From JACDAN01 sp035265935 (GTDB taxonomy: Bacteria > Actinomycetota > Thermoleophilia > Gaiellales > Gaiellaceae), in assembly GCA_035265935.1 (NCBI GenBank), contig DATFOC010000054.1, forward strand, positions 1 to 33,446: DNA of 33,446 nt, written 5' to 3'. Below are positions 21,066 to 28,577 of this stretch, one piece after another. The notes under the pieces were generated by a model that was given only the letters and a program-made list of their open reading frames with translations, did no database searches and was not told where the DNA came from. How positions within the stretch are numbered: the first letter of the stretch is position 1; every line of letters starts with the position of its first letter. The position numbers were made by a program, and so were the translations under genes.

Positions 21066-22580
21066 GTGCCTGCGAACGCGATTCTCAGCCTCGAAGACGC
21101 CCTCGAGCGCCTTGCCGGCGCGCCGGTGAGGCTCGAGCGTCCGAGCCGCTCGGAGCACGGCGACTACGCGACGAACGTCGCTCTGCGGCTGGGGCCGCAG
21201 AACGGGAGGCCGCCCCGCGAGCTGGCGGAGCAGCTCGCGCGCGAAGCGACGGAGCTCGAGGCCGTCGAGCGCGCCGAGGTGGCGGGCCCGGGGTTCCTGA
21301 ACCTCTTCCTGCGGCCCGCCTGGTACAAGCAGGCGCTCGGCGAAATCCTGGAGGCGGGGGAGATGTACGGCGGCGGCTTCGTGGAGACGGCCGAGCGCGT
21401 GCAGGTCGAGATGGTCTCGGCGAACCCGACCGGCCCGCTGACCGTCGGCTCCGCACGGAACGGGGCGTACGGCGACGCCGTCGCTCGCCTGCTCGAGTTC
21501 GCGGGCAACGAGGTCGAGCGCGAGTACTACTTCAACGACGTCGGTCGCCAGATCGAGCTCTTCCGCGAGTCCGTCGAGGCCCGGCGGCGGGGCGAGGAGC
21601 CCCCCGAGGACGGCTACACGGGCGAGTACGTCGCGGAGATCGCGGCCGAGCCGGGCGACCCGGTCGACCGGATGCTGGACGAGATCAAGCGCGAGCTCGA
21701 CGCGTTCCGGATCCACTTCGACTCGTGGGTCCTCCAGCGGGAGATCACGCTCCAGGTCGAGAACGCCTTGCCCCAGCTCGAGACCTACGAGGCGGAGGGA
21801 ACGCTCTGGGCGCGAACCAGCTCGTTCGGCGACGACAAGGACCGACCGCTCAAGCGCTCGGCCGACGGCAGCTACCTCTACTACGCCGCGGACGTGGCCT
21901 ATGTCCGGAACAAGTTCGAGCGCGGCTTCGACCGGCTGATCTACGTCCTCGGCGCCGACCACCACGGCTACGTTCCCCGCCTCAAGGCGGCCGCAGCCAT
22001 GCTCGGCTACGACTCGGACCGGCTCGAGGCGCTGATCTACCAGCTCGTCCACATCGTCGAAGGCGGCCAGGCGAAGCAGTCGTCCAAGCGGCGCGGCGAC
22101 GTTGTCTTCCTCAACGAGCTCGTGGACAAGATCGGCGTGGACGCGGCGCGCTGGTACCTCGTCTCGCGCGGACATGACCAGGCGATCGACATCGACGTCG
22201 ACCTGGCGCGCGAGCGGAGCGAGAAGAACCCCGTCTACTACGTCCAGTACGCGCACGCCCGGATCGCAGGGATCCTCCGGAATGCCGGCGACGCGGAGGC
22301 TTCGGCGGATGCGGCCGACCCGGCGCCGGAGGAGCGCGACCTGATCAAGCGGCTGGTCGAGTTCCCCGACGTCGTGCTCGAGGCGGCCGAGCGCCGCGCC
22401 CCGCATGGGTTTCCGAACTACGCGATCCGGCTCGCGGACGACTTCCACCGCTTCTACCACCGCCACCGGGTCCTCGAGAGCGAGCAGCAGGCCTTTCGGC
22501 TCGGCCTCGTGAAGGCGACGAAGGCCGTGCTGGCGCGCTCGCTCGACCTCGTTGGCGTGGAGGCTCCCGGCCGGATGTAG
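21066..22580 (+). CDS. argS: Arginyl-tRNA synthetase
   Basis: Class I synthetase charging tRNA-Arg. 504 residues, shorter than the common 550-580. Domains: a reduced N-terminal additional domain (about 1-85, ending GPGFLNLFL), the Rossmann catalytic domain, and the all-helical DALR anticodon domain from about 375 (NPVYYVQYAHARIAGILRNAG). The ArgRS signature SANPTGPL is followed by TVGSARNG instead of the usual HVGHGRG, so both HIGH histidines are replaced (126-129). The KMSKS-equivalent is KQSSK (337-341). VLGADHHGYVPRLKA is normal. It is the only argS in the window and is full length in frame, so probably functional. The GTG start is fixed by the 17-nt gap to the divergent gene. glpX follows 18 nt later. 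Confidence 0.94.
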   Translation: MPANAILSLEDALERLAGAPVRLERPSRSEHGDYATNVALRLGPQNGRPPRELAEQLAREATELEAVERAEVAGPGFLNLFLRPAWYKQALGEILEAGEMYGGGFVETAERVQVEMVSANPTGPLTVGSARNGAYGDAVARLLEFAGNEVEREYYFNDVGRQIELFRESVEARRRGEEPPEDGYTGEYVAEIAAEPGDPVDRMLDEIKRELDAFRIHFDSWVLQREITLQVENALPQLETYEAEGTLWARTSSFGDDKDRPLKRSADGSYLYYAADVAYVRNKFERGFDRLIYVLGADHHGYVPRLKAAAAMLGYDSDRLEALIYQLVHIVEGGQAKQSSKRRGDVVFLNELVDKIGVDAARWYLVSRGHDQAIDIDVDLARERSEKNPVYYVQYAHARIAGILRNAGDAEASADAADPAPEERDLIKRLVEFPDVVLEAAERRAPHGFPNYAIRLADDFHRFYHRHRVLESEQQAFRLGLVKATKAVLARSLDLVGVEAPGRM

Positions 22581-22586
22581 CCCCAG

Positions 22587-22592
22587 TAGGAT
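22587..22592 (+). promoter_or_regulatory. -10 box of glpX
   Basis: TAGGAT, 6 nt before the glpX GTG and inside the 18-nt gap after argS. The same hexamer and spacing precede tpiA. It suggests leaderless, separately initiated glpX transcription. Confidence 0.45.
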
Positions 22593-22598
22593 CGGCGG

Positions 22599-23594
22599 GT
22601 GGCCGCGCCTTCCAAGGCTCCCGACCGGAACCTCGCGCTCGAGCTCGTCCGTGTCACGGAGGCGGCTGCGATGGCCGCCGGGCGGTGGATCGGACGCGGC
22701 GACAAGAACGCGGCCGACCAGGCCGCCGTCGACGCGATGCGCACCGTGATGGACACGGTGTCGATGGCCGGCTGCGTCGTCATCGGCGAGGGGGAGAAGG
22801 ACGAGGCGCCGATGCTCTACAACGGCGAGGAGATCGGCAACGGCCAGGGGCCGGAGGTGGACGTGGCCGTCGATCCGCTCGAGGGAACCCGGCTCACAGC
22901 CCTCGGGATGCCGAACGCGATCACGACGGTCGCCCTCGCCGAGCGCGGGACGATGTACTTCCCCGGCGCGGCGGTCTACATGGACAAGATCGCGACCGGC
23001 CCGGAGTCGGCGGACGCCGTCTCGATCGATGCCTCACCGACGGACAACGTCCGCGCGGTCGCGAACGCGAAAGGCGTCTCGGTCAGCGAGGTCTCCGTCG
23101 TCGTCCTCGACCGGCCGAGGCACGACGCGCTCGTCGAGGAGCTACGAGAGGCAGGCGCCAAGGTGATGCTGATCACCGACGGTGACGTCGCACCGGCGAT
23201 CGCCGCGGCGCAGCCCGGCACCGGCGTCGACGTGCTCATGGGCATCGGCGGCACGCCCGAGGGCGTCCTCTCGGCGGCGGCGCTCAAGTGCGTCGGCGGC
23301 GCGATCCAGGGCAAGCTGTGGCCGCGGACGGACGAGGAGCGCCAGACCCTCGTCGACGACGGCTACGACCTCGACCGCATGCTGACCACCGACGACCTCG
23401 TCGGCAGCCAGAACGTCTTCTTCGCGGCCACGGGCGTCACGACCGGCGCCCTCCTGCGCGGCGTCCGCTACACGCGCGACGGCGCCACGACGGACTCGAT
23501 CGTCATGCGGTCGCGCAGTGGAACCGTGCGCCGCATCGAAGCGACCCACGCGTTCCAGAAGCTCGAAGAGATCTCGAATCTCGCGCTGCGCTAG
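22599..23594 (+). CDS. glpX: Fructose-1,6-bisphosphatase class II (GlpX)
   Basis: Hydrolyses fructose 1,6-bisphosphate to fructose 6-phosphate, the committed gluconeogenic step. 331 residues, normal length. Seen: the metal-binding IGEGEKDEAPML (62-73), VDPLEGT (91-97), GAAVYMDKIA, LMGIGGTPEGVLSAAALKC and FAATGVTTGALLRGVR. The GTG start follows a TAGGAT box at 6 nt. The gene faces the aldolase gene tail to tail; both stop codons are read from the same CTAG (23591-23594). FBP aldolase and phosphatase are thus a convergent pair that both act on fructose 1,6-bisphosphate. Confidence 0.96.
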   Translation: MAAPSKAPDRNLALELVRVTEAAAMAAGRWIGRGDKNAADQAAVDAMRTVMDTVSMAGCVVIGEGEKDEAPMLYNGEEIGNGQGPEVDVAVDPLEGTRLTALGMPNAITTVALAERGTMYFPGAAVYMDKIATGPESADAVSIDASPTDNVRAVANAKGVSVSEVSVVVLDRPRHDALVEELREAGAKVMLITDGDVAPAIAAAQPGTGVDVLMGIGGTPEGVLSAAALKCVGGAIQGKLWPRTDEERQTLVDDGYDLDRMLTTDDLVGSQNVFFAATGVTTGALLRGVRYTRDGATTDSIVMRSRSGTVRRIEATHAFQKLEEISNLALR

Positions 23595-24613
23595 GCCAGC
23601 GCCTCTTCCTTCTCCCAGTCCGGCGCGTACGAGCCCGTCCGGGCGGCGCCGTTGAACTTCGCTCGGCGATAGTACGCCTGCTGCGCGGACTCGACGTTGG
23701 CCGAGTCGCCGCCCCACGCCTTCAGCGCCGGTGCCTGCAGAGCCCGGCCGTACGAGAAGGAAAGCTCCCACGGGTGCGGCCCGCGCTGGTTCATCGCGTT
23801 GAGCCTTGCAGTCGCGTCCTCGTCGGACATGCCCCCAGACAGGAAGACGACTCCCGGCACGGCGGACGGAACCGTGTTCGCGAGGCACTGGATCGTCCGC
23901 TCGGCGACGGTGTCGACGTCGGCCTGGTCGGACGAGTCGTAGCCGGAGACAACCATGTTCGTCTTCAGGAGCGAGCCTTCGCGCTCCACGCGCTGGTCGA
24001 AGAGCTCGGTGTAAAGCGCGCGCAGCGTGCGCTCGGTCACCCGGTAGGACTCGTCGATCGTGTGCTCGCCGTCCATCAGCACCTCGGGCTCCACGATCGG
24101 CACGAGGCCGGCCTCCTGGCTGAGCGCCGCGAACCGGGCGAGTGCATGCGCGTTCGTCCAGACCGCGTACTCGCTCGGGCGACCGGCACCGATGTTGATG
24201 ACGGCACGCCACTTCGTGAAGCGCGCACCCAGCTCGTAGTACTCCTGGCAGCGCTCGCGGAGCCCGTCCAATCCCTCGGTGACCGTCTCGTCAGTCGAGC
24301 CGGCAAGGGGCTTCGCGCCCATGTCGACCTTGATGCCGGGGATGATCCCTTTGCTCTCGAGGAGCTTCGGGAACGGCGTCCCGTCGGCCGACGACTGGCG
24401 GATCGTCTCGTCGTAGAGGATGACACCGCTGATGAACTCCTCCGCGCCCGGCGTCGTGAACAGCAGGTCGCGGTAGGAGCGCCGGTTCTCCTCGGTCGAG
24501 TCGACGTCGATCGAGTCGAAACGCTTCTTGATCGTGCCCGAGCTCTCATCTGCGGCGAGGATCCCCTTCCCCTCGGCGACGAGTGCCTTGGCGGTCTCGT
24601 GCAGGTCAGCCAT
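23591..24613 (-). CDS. Class I fructose-bisphosphate aldolase
   Basis: Schiff-base aldolase splitting or forming fructose 1,6-bisphosphate. 340 residues, of the classic (animal/plant-like) class I type: KGILAADESSGTIKKRF (16-32), GIKVDMG with Lys96, ARFTKWRAV with Lys134, the Schiff-base Lys217 in SLLKTNMV, and VVFLSGGMSDEDATARLNAM. The frame is open further 5', but the ATG at 24613 is supported by GGGAGGG upstream and by the family N-terminus. A TAAACT box at 24647-24642, overlapping the stop of the upstream lipoprotein gene, fits a promoter with a leader of about 22 nt. Convergent with glpX. Confidence 0.95.
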   Translation of the reverse strand: MADLHETAKALVAEGKGILAADESSGTIKKRFDSIDVDSTEENRRSYRDLLFTTPGAEEFISGVILYDETIRQSSADGTPFPKLLESKGIIPGIKVDMGAKPLAGSTDETVTEGLDGLRERCQEYYELGARFTKWRAVINIGAGRPSEYAVWTNAHALARFAALSQEAGLVPIVEPEVLMDGEHTIDESYRVTERTLRALYTELFDQRVEREGSLLKTNMVVSGYDSSDQADVDTVAERTIQCLANTVPSAVPGVVFLSGGMSDEDATARLNAMNQRGPHPWELSFSYGRALQAPALKAWGGDSANVESAQQAYYRRAKFNGAARTGSYAPDWEKEEALA

Positions 24614-24641
24614 GCGAATCCCTCCCTCGGTTTCAGCAGGG

Positions 24642-24647
24642 AGTTTA
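24642..24647 (-). promoter_or_regulatory. -10 box of the aldolase gene
   Basis: TAAACT on the minus strand, overlapping the TAA stop of the upstream lipoprotein gene and about 28 nt before the aldolase ATG. The leader contains the Shine-Dalgarno GGGAGGG. Confidence 0.38.
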
Positions 24648-25094
24648 TTCGGGGCAATCGGTGCGTTCGAACCCTCGCGCCGCCCGGTCGGTGAGCACCC
24701 AGCGCCACTCATCCCCGACCCGGACGACGTGGTAGTCGGCGGTGTATTCGCTCTCGTCCGTGACGACACGCACCTGCACCTGTTTCGCGGGCGTGTTCGG
24801 CGGGAGCCCGTACACCGTGAGCGGCGAGTCCTCGACGTCCAGGACGACGACCGACTCGAGCGTGCCCTGGACGTCGATGCCGCGCCGGCACTCGTCGTAC
24901 TCTTCGCGGGTCACGAGGCGCTGGTGTCGGGGATGAAGCCGGTCCCAGGCCCCGACGTAGTCGCCGAAGTACTCCCTCTCGAGCAGGGTCTTGACTGCGG
25001 CGCCCGCCTCGTGGTCCTCCGAGTCCTCGGACAGCGCGCAGCCGGCGGTGAGTACGAGCAGGGCGACGAGAAGGACGGCTCGGGCGCAGGCCAT
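24645..25094 (-). CDS. Small lipoprotein, function unknown
   Basis: 149 residues. A lipoprotein signal (MACARAVLLVALLVLTAGC, lipobox LTAGC) leads into a small alpha/beta domain: AAVKTLLEREYFGDYVGAW, RLHPRHQRLVTREEYDECR, VRVVTDESEYTADYHVVRVG and WRWVLTD. The layout (helices, then a curved sheet ending in a Trp-rich strand) resembles NTF2-like or SnoaL-like domains, an inference from pattern only. Cys70 and the near-terminal Cys may pair. It lies between tRNA-Gly (divergent, 31 nt away) and the aldolase gene. Confidence 0.72.
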   Translation of the reverse strand: MACARAVLLVALLVLTAGCALSEDSEDHEAGAAVKTLLEREYFGDYVGAWDRLHPRHQRLVTREEYDECRRGIDVQGTLESVVVLDVEDSPLTVYGLPPNTPAKQVQVRVVTDESEYTADYHVVRVGDEWRWVLTDRAARGFERTDCPE

Positions 25095-25125
25095 GGCGGC
25101 TCCGACGCTATCGTTCGCGGCAGAC

Positions 25126-25198
25126 GCGGACGTAGCTCAGTTGGTAGAGCGTCGGCTTCCCAAGCCGAAGGTCGCGGGTTCGACCCCCGTCGTCCGCT
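25126..25198 (+). tRNA. tRNA-Gly (anticodon CCC)
   Basis: A 73-nt cloverleaf. Acceptor GCGGACG pairs with CGTCCGC; D stem GCTC/GAGC; anticodon stem TCGGC/GCCGA with loop TTCCCAA (anticodon CCC, reading GGG); T stem GCGGG/CCCGT with loop TTCGACC; discriminator T. CCA is not encoded. A strong intrinsic terminator follows 5 nt later. Confidence 0.95.
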
Positions 25199-25203
25199 AG
25201 GAG

Positions 25204-25230
25204 AAAGCCCCCGGAAACGGGGGCTTTTCT
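25204..25230 (+). terminator. Rho-independent terminator after tRNA-Gly
   Basis: AAAGCCCCCG and CGGGGGCTTT form a perfect 10-bp stem with a GAAA tetraloop, followed by T and CT. It is the only textbook intrinsic terminator I see in the window. Confidence 0.9.
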
Positions 25231-25338
25231 GTTGCCGAAAGCGACGCGCCAACGCTTCGTCGCAAGCGCAGCACCTCGTTGGGCGAGAGAACTCGAACCG
25301 TCCGTGGCCCCTGTCCTGGCGGCGGGGCTCGGTCGGCG

Positions 25339-26136
25339 CTAGCCGGTGACGGCGGTGACGAGCGGCAGGTAGCCGGCGCTATGACCGCTCCGGTTCGGGT
25401 GGTAGCTCTCACCGGTATTGAGGAGGTTGAGCCCGTTCAGCCACGGGCTCGAGGAGCAGACGGCGTGCCCGGTGAACGGGCCGATCGCGCTCCTGTACGT
25501 GACACCGTCGGCGGCGGCGTGCGTCGCGATCACCTGGTTCAGCGCATCTGCGAGCGCGTTCGCCTTCGTCCGCTCGGTCGAGCTGATCCCGAGCGTGCCG
25601 AAACAGCTGGTGGTCGAGAAGACGCGCGGATACCCGAGGACGATGATCGCCGCGCCGAACGCCGCGCGTGCCTTTACGGTGGTGAAGACGTTGTCCAGCG
25701 GCGCGCCGAGCGTGGTTTCGAGGTTCGCGCGGGTCCTGTCGAGGGCCGCGGAGCAGTCCCACAGGGTGCACTGGTAGATGAGGTTGGCAAAGCCGATGTC
25801 GTTCCCGCCGACGGTCATGGTGACGAGCGTGGTGGCGGTCGTGACGGCCGTCATCTGCGTCGTAAGCACATCGGATGTCTTCGCACCCGAGCAGGCGACG
25901 AACGACAGCGAGGTCCCCGGATGCTGCTGCGTGTACAGGTATGGGTAGGCGTAGACGCTTCGTTTGCACCCGCTCGCCAGCGTGTAGCTGTTCGTGCCCA
26001 CACCGGACGAATAGCTGTCACCGAGGGCGACGTAGCCGGCGCCGGCCGCGGCCGCGGCGAAGACAGCGGCAGACGCGGCGAGCGCCACGAATACGGCGCC
26101 GAGACGGACGAGCCTGAAAACTGAAGACCCACTCAC
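25339..26136 (-). CDS. Secreted SGNH/GDSL-family hydrolase
   Basis: 265 residues. A signal sequence (about 6-33, VFRLVRLGAVFVALAASAAV and an Ala run) leads to an SGNH esterase or lipase: block I ALGDSYSSGVG with nucleophile Ser41, block III MTVGGNDIGF, and block V YHPNRSGH with the catalytic His. Six cysteines (such as SGCKRS, VACSGA, CTLWDC) suggest the disulfide-rich exported type known from Streptomyces lipases. The frame is open to 26181, but the GTG at 26136 has GAGGAG 7 nt upstream and gives a normal signal peptide. The substrate (lipid ester or acetylated polysaccharide) is open. It converges on tRNA-Gly. Confidence 0.88.
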   Translation of the reverse strand: MSGSSVFRLVRLGAVFVALAASAAVFAAAAAGAGYVALGDSYSSGVGTNSYTLASGCKRSVYAYPYLYTQQHPGTSLSFVACSGAKTSDVLTTQMTAVTTATTLVTMTVGGNDIGFANLIYQCTLWDCSAALDRTRANLETTLGAPLDNVFTTVKARAAFGAAIIVLGYPRVFSTTSCFGTLGISSTERTKANALADALNQVIATHAAADGVTYRSAIGPFTGHAVCSSSPWLNGLNLLNTGESYHPNRSGHSAGYLPLVTAVTG

Positions 26137-26237
26137 GGAAGTGCTCCTCGGTCGGGTCGGAAAAGTATCACCGGTTGGCAATGCGGATAAACACGGCGAG
26201 GTCGTCCGACTGATGAAGCTATCCCGCGCGACGCGCC

Positions 26238-26861
26238 CTAGGCCACTCCCGCTGCGCCCACGTTGCCGTTCGGACGGACGTAGCCGGCCACGAGCCGGAT
26301 CAGGAAGAAACCGAACCTCGGGTTCTCGTAGTAGAGCTCGAGAACCTCGTCGCGCGTGATACTCGCTAGGCGGCAGTCCTCTTCGCAGAGGGCCGTAACG
26401 GTGCGAGCCTGCTGCGGCGCGAAGAGGCCGACCTCACCGAAGATCTCGCCGGTCGAGGCCCGCTTGCGCAGCTCGGGAAAGACCACGCGCCCGCTCTCGA
26501 CGACGTACAGCTTGTTCGGCGGCTCGCCGGCCCGGAAGAGCACGTCGCCTCGATGCCGCCGCTCGCTCTTCATGTACGGAACGAGCGCCTCCAGCGCCTC
26601 CGTATCGCTTGCCCCGCGCACCGCGGCGATCAACCGCCGGAGCTCGCGCAGCCGAAGGACGTTCAGCGGGAGAAGGCATGAATGGAGCACGAGGATTGGA
26701 TAGAGCGTCCCGAACACTCCGTACTTCAGACCGAGGAGCGCGTAGGCGATGAACGCAACGTTGCTTGCAATCGCGACGATCCGTAGCGGGATCATCGTCT
26801 TCATGAAGAACGCGCAGAAGACGAGAATCGAGGCGAACCAAGCGGCAACGACGATCCACAT
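26238..26861 (-). CDS. Membrane protein with cyclic nucleotide-binding domain
   Basis: 207 residues. Three hydrophobic helices at about 3-20, 24-44 and 48-68 (MWIVVAAWFASILVFCAFF, IVAIASNVAFIAYALLGL, TLYPILVLHSCLLPLNVL) precede a cyclic nucleotide-binding domain at about 88-190. The domain shows GDVLFRAGEPPNKLYVVESGRV, the phosphate-binding-cassette region GEIFGEVGLFAPQQARTVTA and the following CRLASITRDEVLEL. FGEVGLF..QQARTVTA keeps the Gly-Glu and Arg that contact the nucleotide phosphate. There is no DNA-binding helix-turn-helix, so it is not a Crp/Fnr regulator; it may be a membrane-tethered cAMP or cGMP sensor. The ATG at 26861 has GAGGTG upstream. The partner is unknown. Confidence 0.82.
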   Translation of the reverse strand: MWIVVAAWFASILVFCAFFMKTMIPLRIVAIASNVAFIAYALLGLKYGVFGTLYPILVLHSCLLPLNVLRLRELRRLIAAVRGASDTEALEALVPYMKSERRHRGDVLFRAGEPPNKLYVVESGRVVFPELRKRASTGEIFGEVGLFAPQQARTVTALCEEDCRLASITRDEVLELYYENPRFGFFLIRLVAGYVRPNGNVGAAGVA

Positions 26862-26942
26862 TTCGCACCTCGGCGGAGAGGGCCAGAGCTCGGCCGCATT
26901 CTGACGGCGGGTCGGCGCGAGGGAGGCCGGGAAGACCTTGTC

Positions 26943-27014
26943 TCAGCCGAGCTCGGAGTGCACGAATGCGCGCGCGACCTGCGTCCGTAACTTCACGCCG
27001 AGCCTGTCGCGGAC
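26943..27014 (-). pseudogene. Remnant: C-terminus of a LuxR-type HTH protein
   Basis: The minus strand reads VRDRLGVKLRTQVARAFV and HSELG before a stop at 26943. This matches the last helices of a LuxR-type HTH domain (the recognition-helix end and the KLGVRSRTQVARA motif). Upstream of about 27014 the homology stops abruptly and the opposite strand becomes the sugar-dehydrogenase remnant. It is a short match but very typical. Confidence 0.6.
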
Positions 27015-27028
27015 ACATCGCGGACACC
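27006..27028 (+). repeat. Short tandem repeat at the remnant junction
   Basis: TCGCGGACACA is followed directly by TCGCGGACACC, an 11-nt unit repeated once with one mismatch, at the point where the LuxR remnant ends and the dehydrogenase remnant begins. It may mark a recombination junction. Confidence 0.45.
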
Positions 27029-27041
27029 TAAAAACGAGCAA

Positions 27042-27569
27042 ATCCAGCAGTTCAAGACGATCGAGACTACGGTGACTCCGGATCCGCCGGATCCGTTCGC
27101 ACCGACCTACTTCGGCCTCCAGCAGGTCCGCTGGCTCCCGACGAACATCGCGGACACGCCGGAGGAGGCGCTCTCGCGCCTCTTCAGGCTGCCCGGGTCG
27201 TTCTACAGCGCCCCGGAGTTCAGCTGGAAGTTCGAGGTGGCTCCCGCCGGCATCGGATTCCTCGAGAGCAAGGCGCTCGGCGGCGAGTACAGGAACGACC
27301 TGTTCGTCGGCGCGGCGCGCCTGTTCCTCGAGGGAGGCGCGCTGTTCCGATTGGAGCTGCAGGGGAATCGGCGGAGCTTCAAGCTCACCGACCCTCGGCT
27401 CATGGACCGCGTCGCGGACAACGTCCACAAGTGGGAGATCACGGAGAGCGAGACGCTCCTCTTCGGGCGCAACTTTGGGATCGGCACGGACGTGCAGACC
27501 GGCCCGAACGGGAATCTCTTCGTCGTGTCGCTGAGTGACGGTGCCGTGTATGACGTGTTTGACGACTAG
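27042..27569 (+). pseudogene. Remnant: C-terminal third of a PQQ-dependent (glucose/sorbosone) sugar dehydrogenase
   Basis: IQQFKTIETT, LPTNIADTPEEALSRLFRLP, EFSWKFEVAPAGIGFLES, DLFVGAARLFLEGGALFRLE, TESETLLFGRNFGIGTDVQT and GPNGNLFVVSLSDGAVYDVF are the last blades of a soluble quinoprotein beta-propeller of the glucose/sorbosone dehydrogenase family. The full enzyme is periplasmic or secreted and about 400-450 residues long; here the N-terminal two thirds, including the signal peptide and catalytic His, are missing. The frame is open from 26991, with a possible GTG at 27072, but a protein starting there would lack the active site. The coding frame itself has no later lesion. Confidence 0.75.
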
Positions 27570-27790
27570 GGGGTGGGGTGAGGCGCGGTCCTCGCGGCCG
27601 CGCTCACGCACTTCGACCGCAAAGAGCGAGAAGTTCCGCTCGGCGGGGTCTTGAAAGGACTGCTGCGCACCCCTAGTCTCGCGCGTGCGCCGAGTACGGG
27701 ACGCAAGTAGATCGAAGCCGATCGCGGCGGCCGTAGCCGGAAGGCGAAGGTCAGCGCGATCGGTGGACGGAAGCGAAATCGGCTCGGCGA

Positions 27791-27838
27791 AAGTTCTGCC
27801 ACCGGAGGTGCTCTCGGGCACAGTCGGTGGCAGAACTT
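27791..27838. repeat. Perfect 14-bp inverted repeat
   Basis: AAGTTCTGCCACCG (27791-27804) is the exact reverse complement of 27825-27838. The 20-nt loop holds a small inner stem GTGC/GCAC (27808-27811 and 27818-27821). It sits between two gene remnants and is not followed by a T-run. It could be an operator, a terminator-like hairpin or the end of a lost mobile element. Confidence 0.55.
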
Positions 27839-27852
27839 GTTTAGGGAGTACT

Positions 27853-27945
27853 TCCGCGAAGCTCGAGGATCCGGAGGGGAACCTGGTTCAGCTCGGGGAC
27901 CCGACCCCGGCCCAGCTGGAGAGGACATCCGACACCCAGGGCTGA
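27853..27945 (+). pseudogene. Remnant: C-terminus of a glyoxalase/VOC-family protein
   Basis: SAKLEDPEGNLVQLGDPTPAQ fits the last strand of VOC (glyoxalase/bleomycin-resistance/dioxygenase) proteins, where DPDGN-hydrophobic-hydrophobic-E/Q-L carries the final metal-ligand region. Nothing upstream in any frame continues the domain. The fragment overlaps the end of the minus-strand esterase gene. A short match, so moderate confidence. Confidence 0.48.
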
Positions 27946-28577
27946 AGCTCGGCGATGAACGCGGGGTCGACGGTGTGCGGCATCGGCGACTCCCGGTAAA
28001 GCACGTCGGCGCCGGCCTCCTCCAGCACTTGCTTCGCCTGCCGGCCGAACTCGACCGAGATCACGGGATCGTAGGTGCCGTGCCCGATTGCGACCGACGG
28101 CAGGGGAGGTGAGAGGTCGAGCTCGAAGCCGTCCACCGTGGGGATGAACCCGGAGAGCGCGATGATTCCAGCGGGTCTGGGTCGGCCTCGGCCGAGCCCG
28201 AGCGCCCAGCTCATCACCGCGCCCTGCGAGAAGCCGCCGACGATTGTCCTGGCCGCTGGAATGCCGGTCTCCTCGGCCAGGCCGTCGAGCCAGGCGGCAG
28301 CCAGCTCGTAGGAGGACATGAACGTCTCGCGGTCGGGGAAGCCGATCTCACGGACGACGTACCAGTGCGCCCCTCCCAGAGGCGCGGACTCGGCGGCGCC
28401 GCGGGGGCTTCGCAGCGCGAGCGGGCCGCGCGGGGTCGCGCCGAGCAGGCGCCGTTGCGAGTCGAGCGTGTCGAGCAGCGGATAGAGGTCGTGCTCACTC
28501 GTCCCGCGGCCGTGGAAGAGGACGAGCGCGCCCTCCGGGTCAGCTGCGGCCGGACGGACGAGGTGCTTCAGGCTCAC
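27888..28577 (-). CDS. Phospholipase/carboxylesterase-type alpha/beta hydrolase (MhqD-like)
   Basis: 229 residues. An alpha/beta hydrolase of the small carboxylesterase group: LVLFHGRGTSEHDL (oxyanion region), the nucleophile Ser in VGGFSQGAVMS, Asp in HGTYDPVISVEF and His in SPMPHTVDPAFI. The GTG at 28577 overlaps the stop of the dioxygenase gene as GTGA, so the two are coupled. In Bacillus, MhqO-type dioxygenases and MhqD-type esterases belong to one regulon against quinones and catechols, and this pairing fits that. The substrate is inferred from the neighbour. Its 3' end overlaps a VOC remnant on the other strand. Confidence 0.86.
   Translation of the reverse strand: MSLKHLVRPAAADPEGALVLFHGRGTSEHDLYPLLDTLDSQRRLLGATPRGPLALRSPRGAAESAPLGGAHWYVVREIGFPDRETFMSSYELAAAWLDGLAEETGIPAARTIVGGFSQGAVMSWALGLGRGRPRPAGIIALSGFIPTVDGFELDLSPPLPSVAIGHGTYDPVISVEFGRQAKQVLEEAGADVLYRESPMPHTVDPAFIAELQPWVSDVLSSWAGVGSPS

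Noticed and set aside
21018..22466. Long minus-strand frame opposite argS
   Set aside because: Antisense shadow of a complete arginyl-tRNA synthetase; no motif of its own.
24614..24769. N-terminal extension of the class I aldolase
   Set aside because: The added residues are not aldolase-like and overlap the lipoprotein gene; ATG 24613 has a strong ribosome site.
26991..27569. Intact small protein starting at GTG 27072
   Set aside because: The frame is open, but the sequence is plainly the C-terminal end of a much larger beta-propeller enzyme, so it is treated as a remnant.
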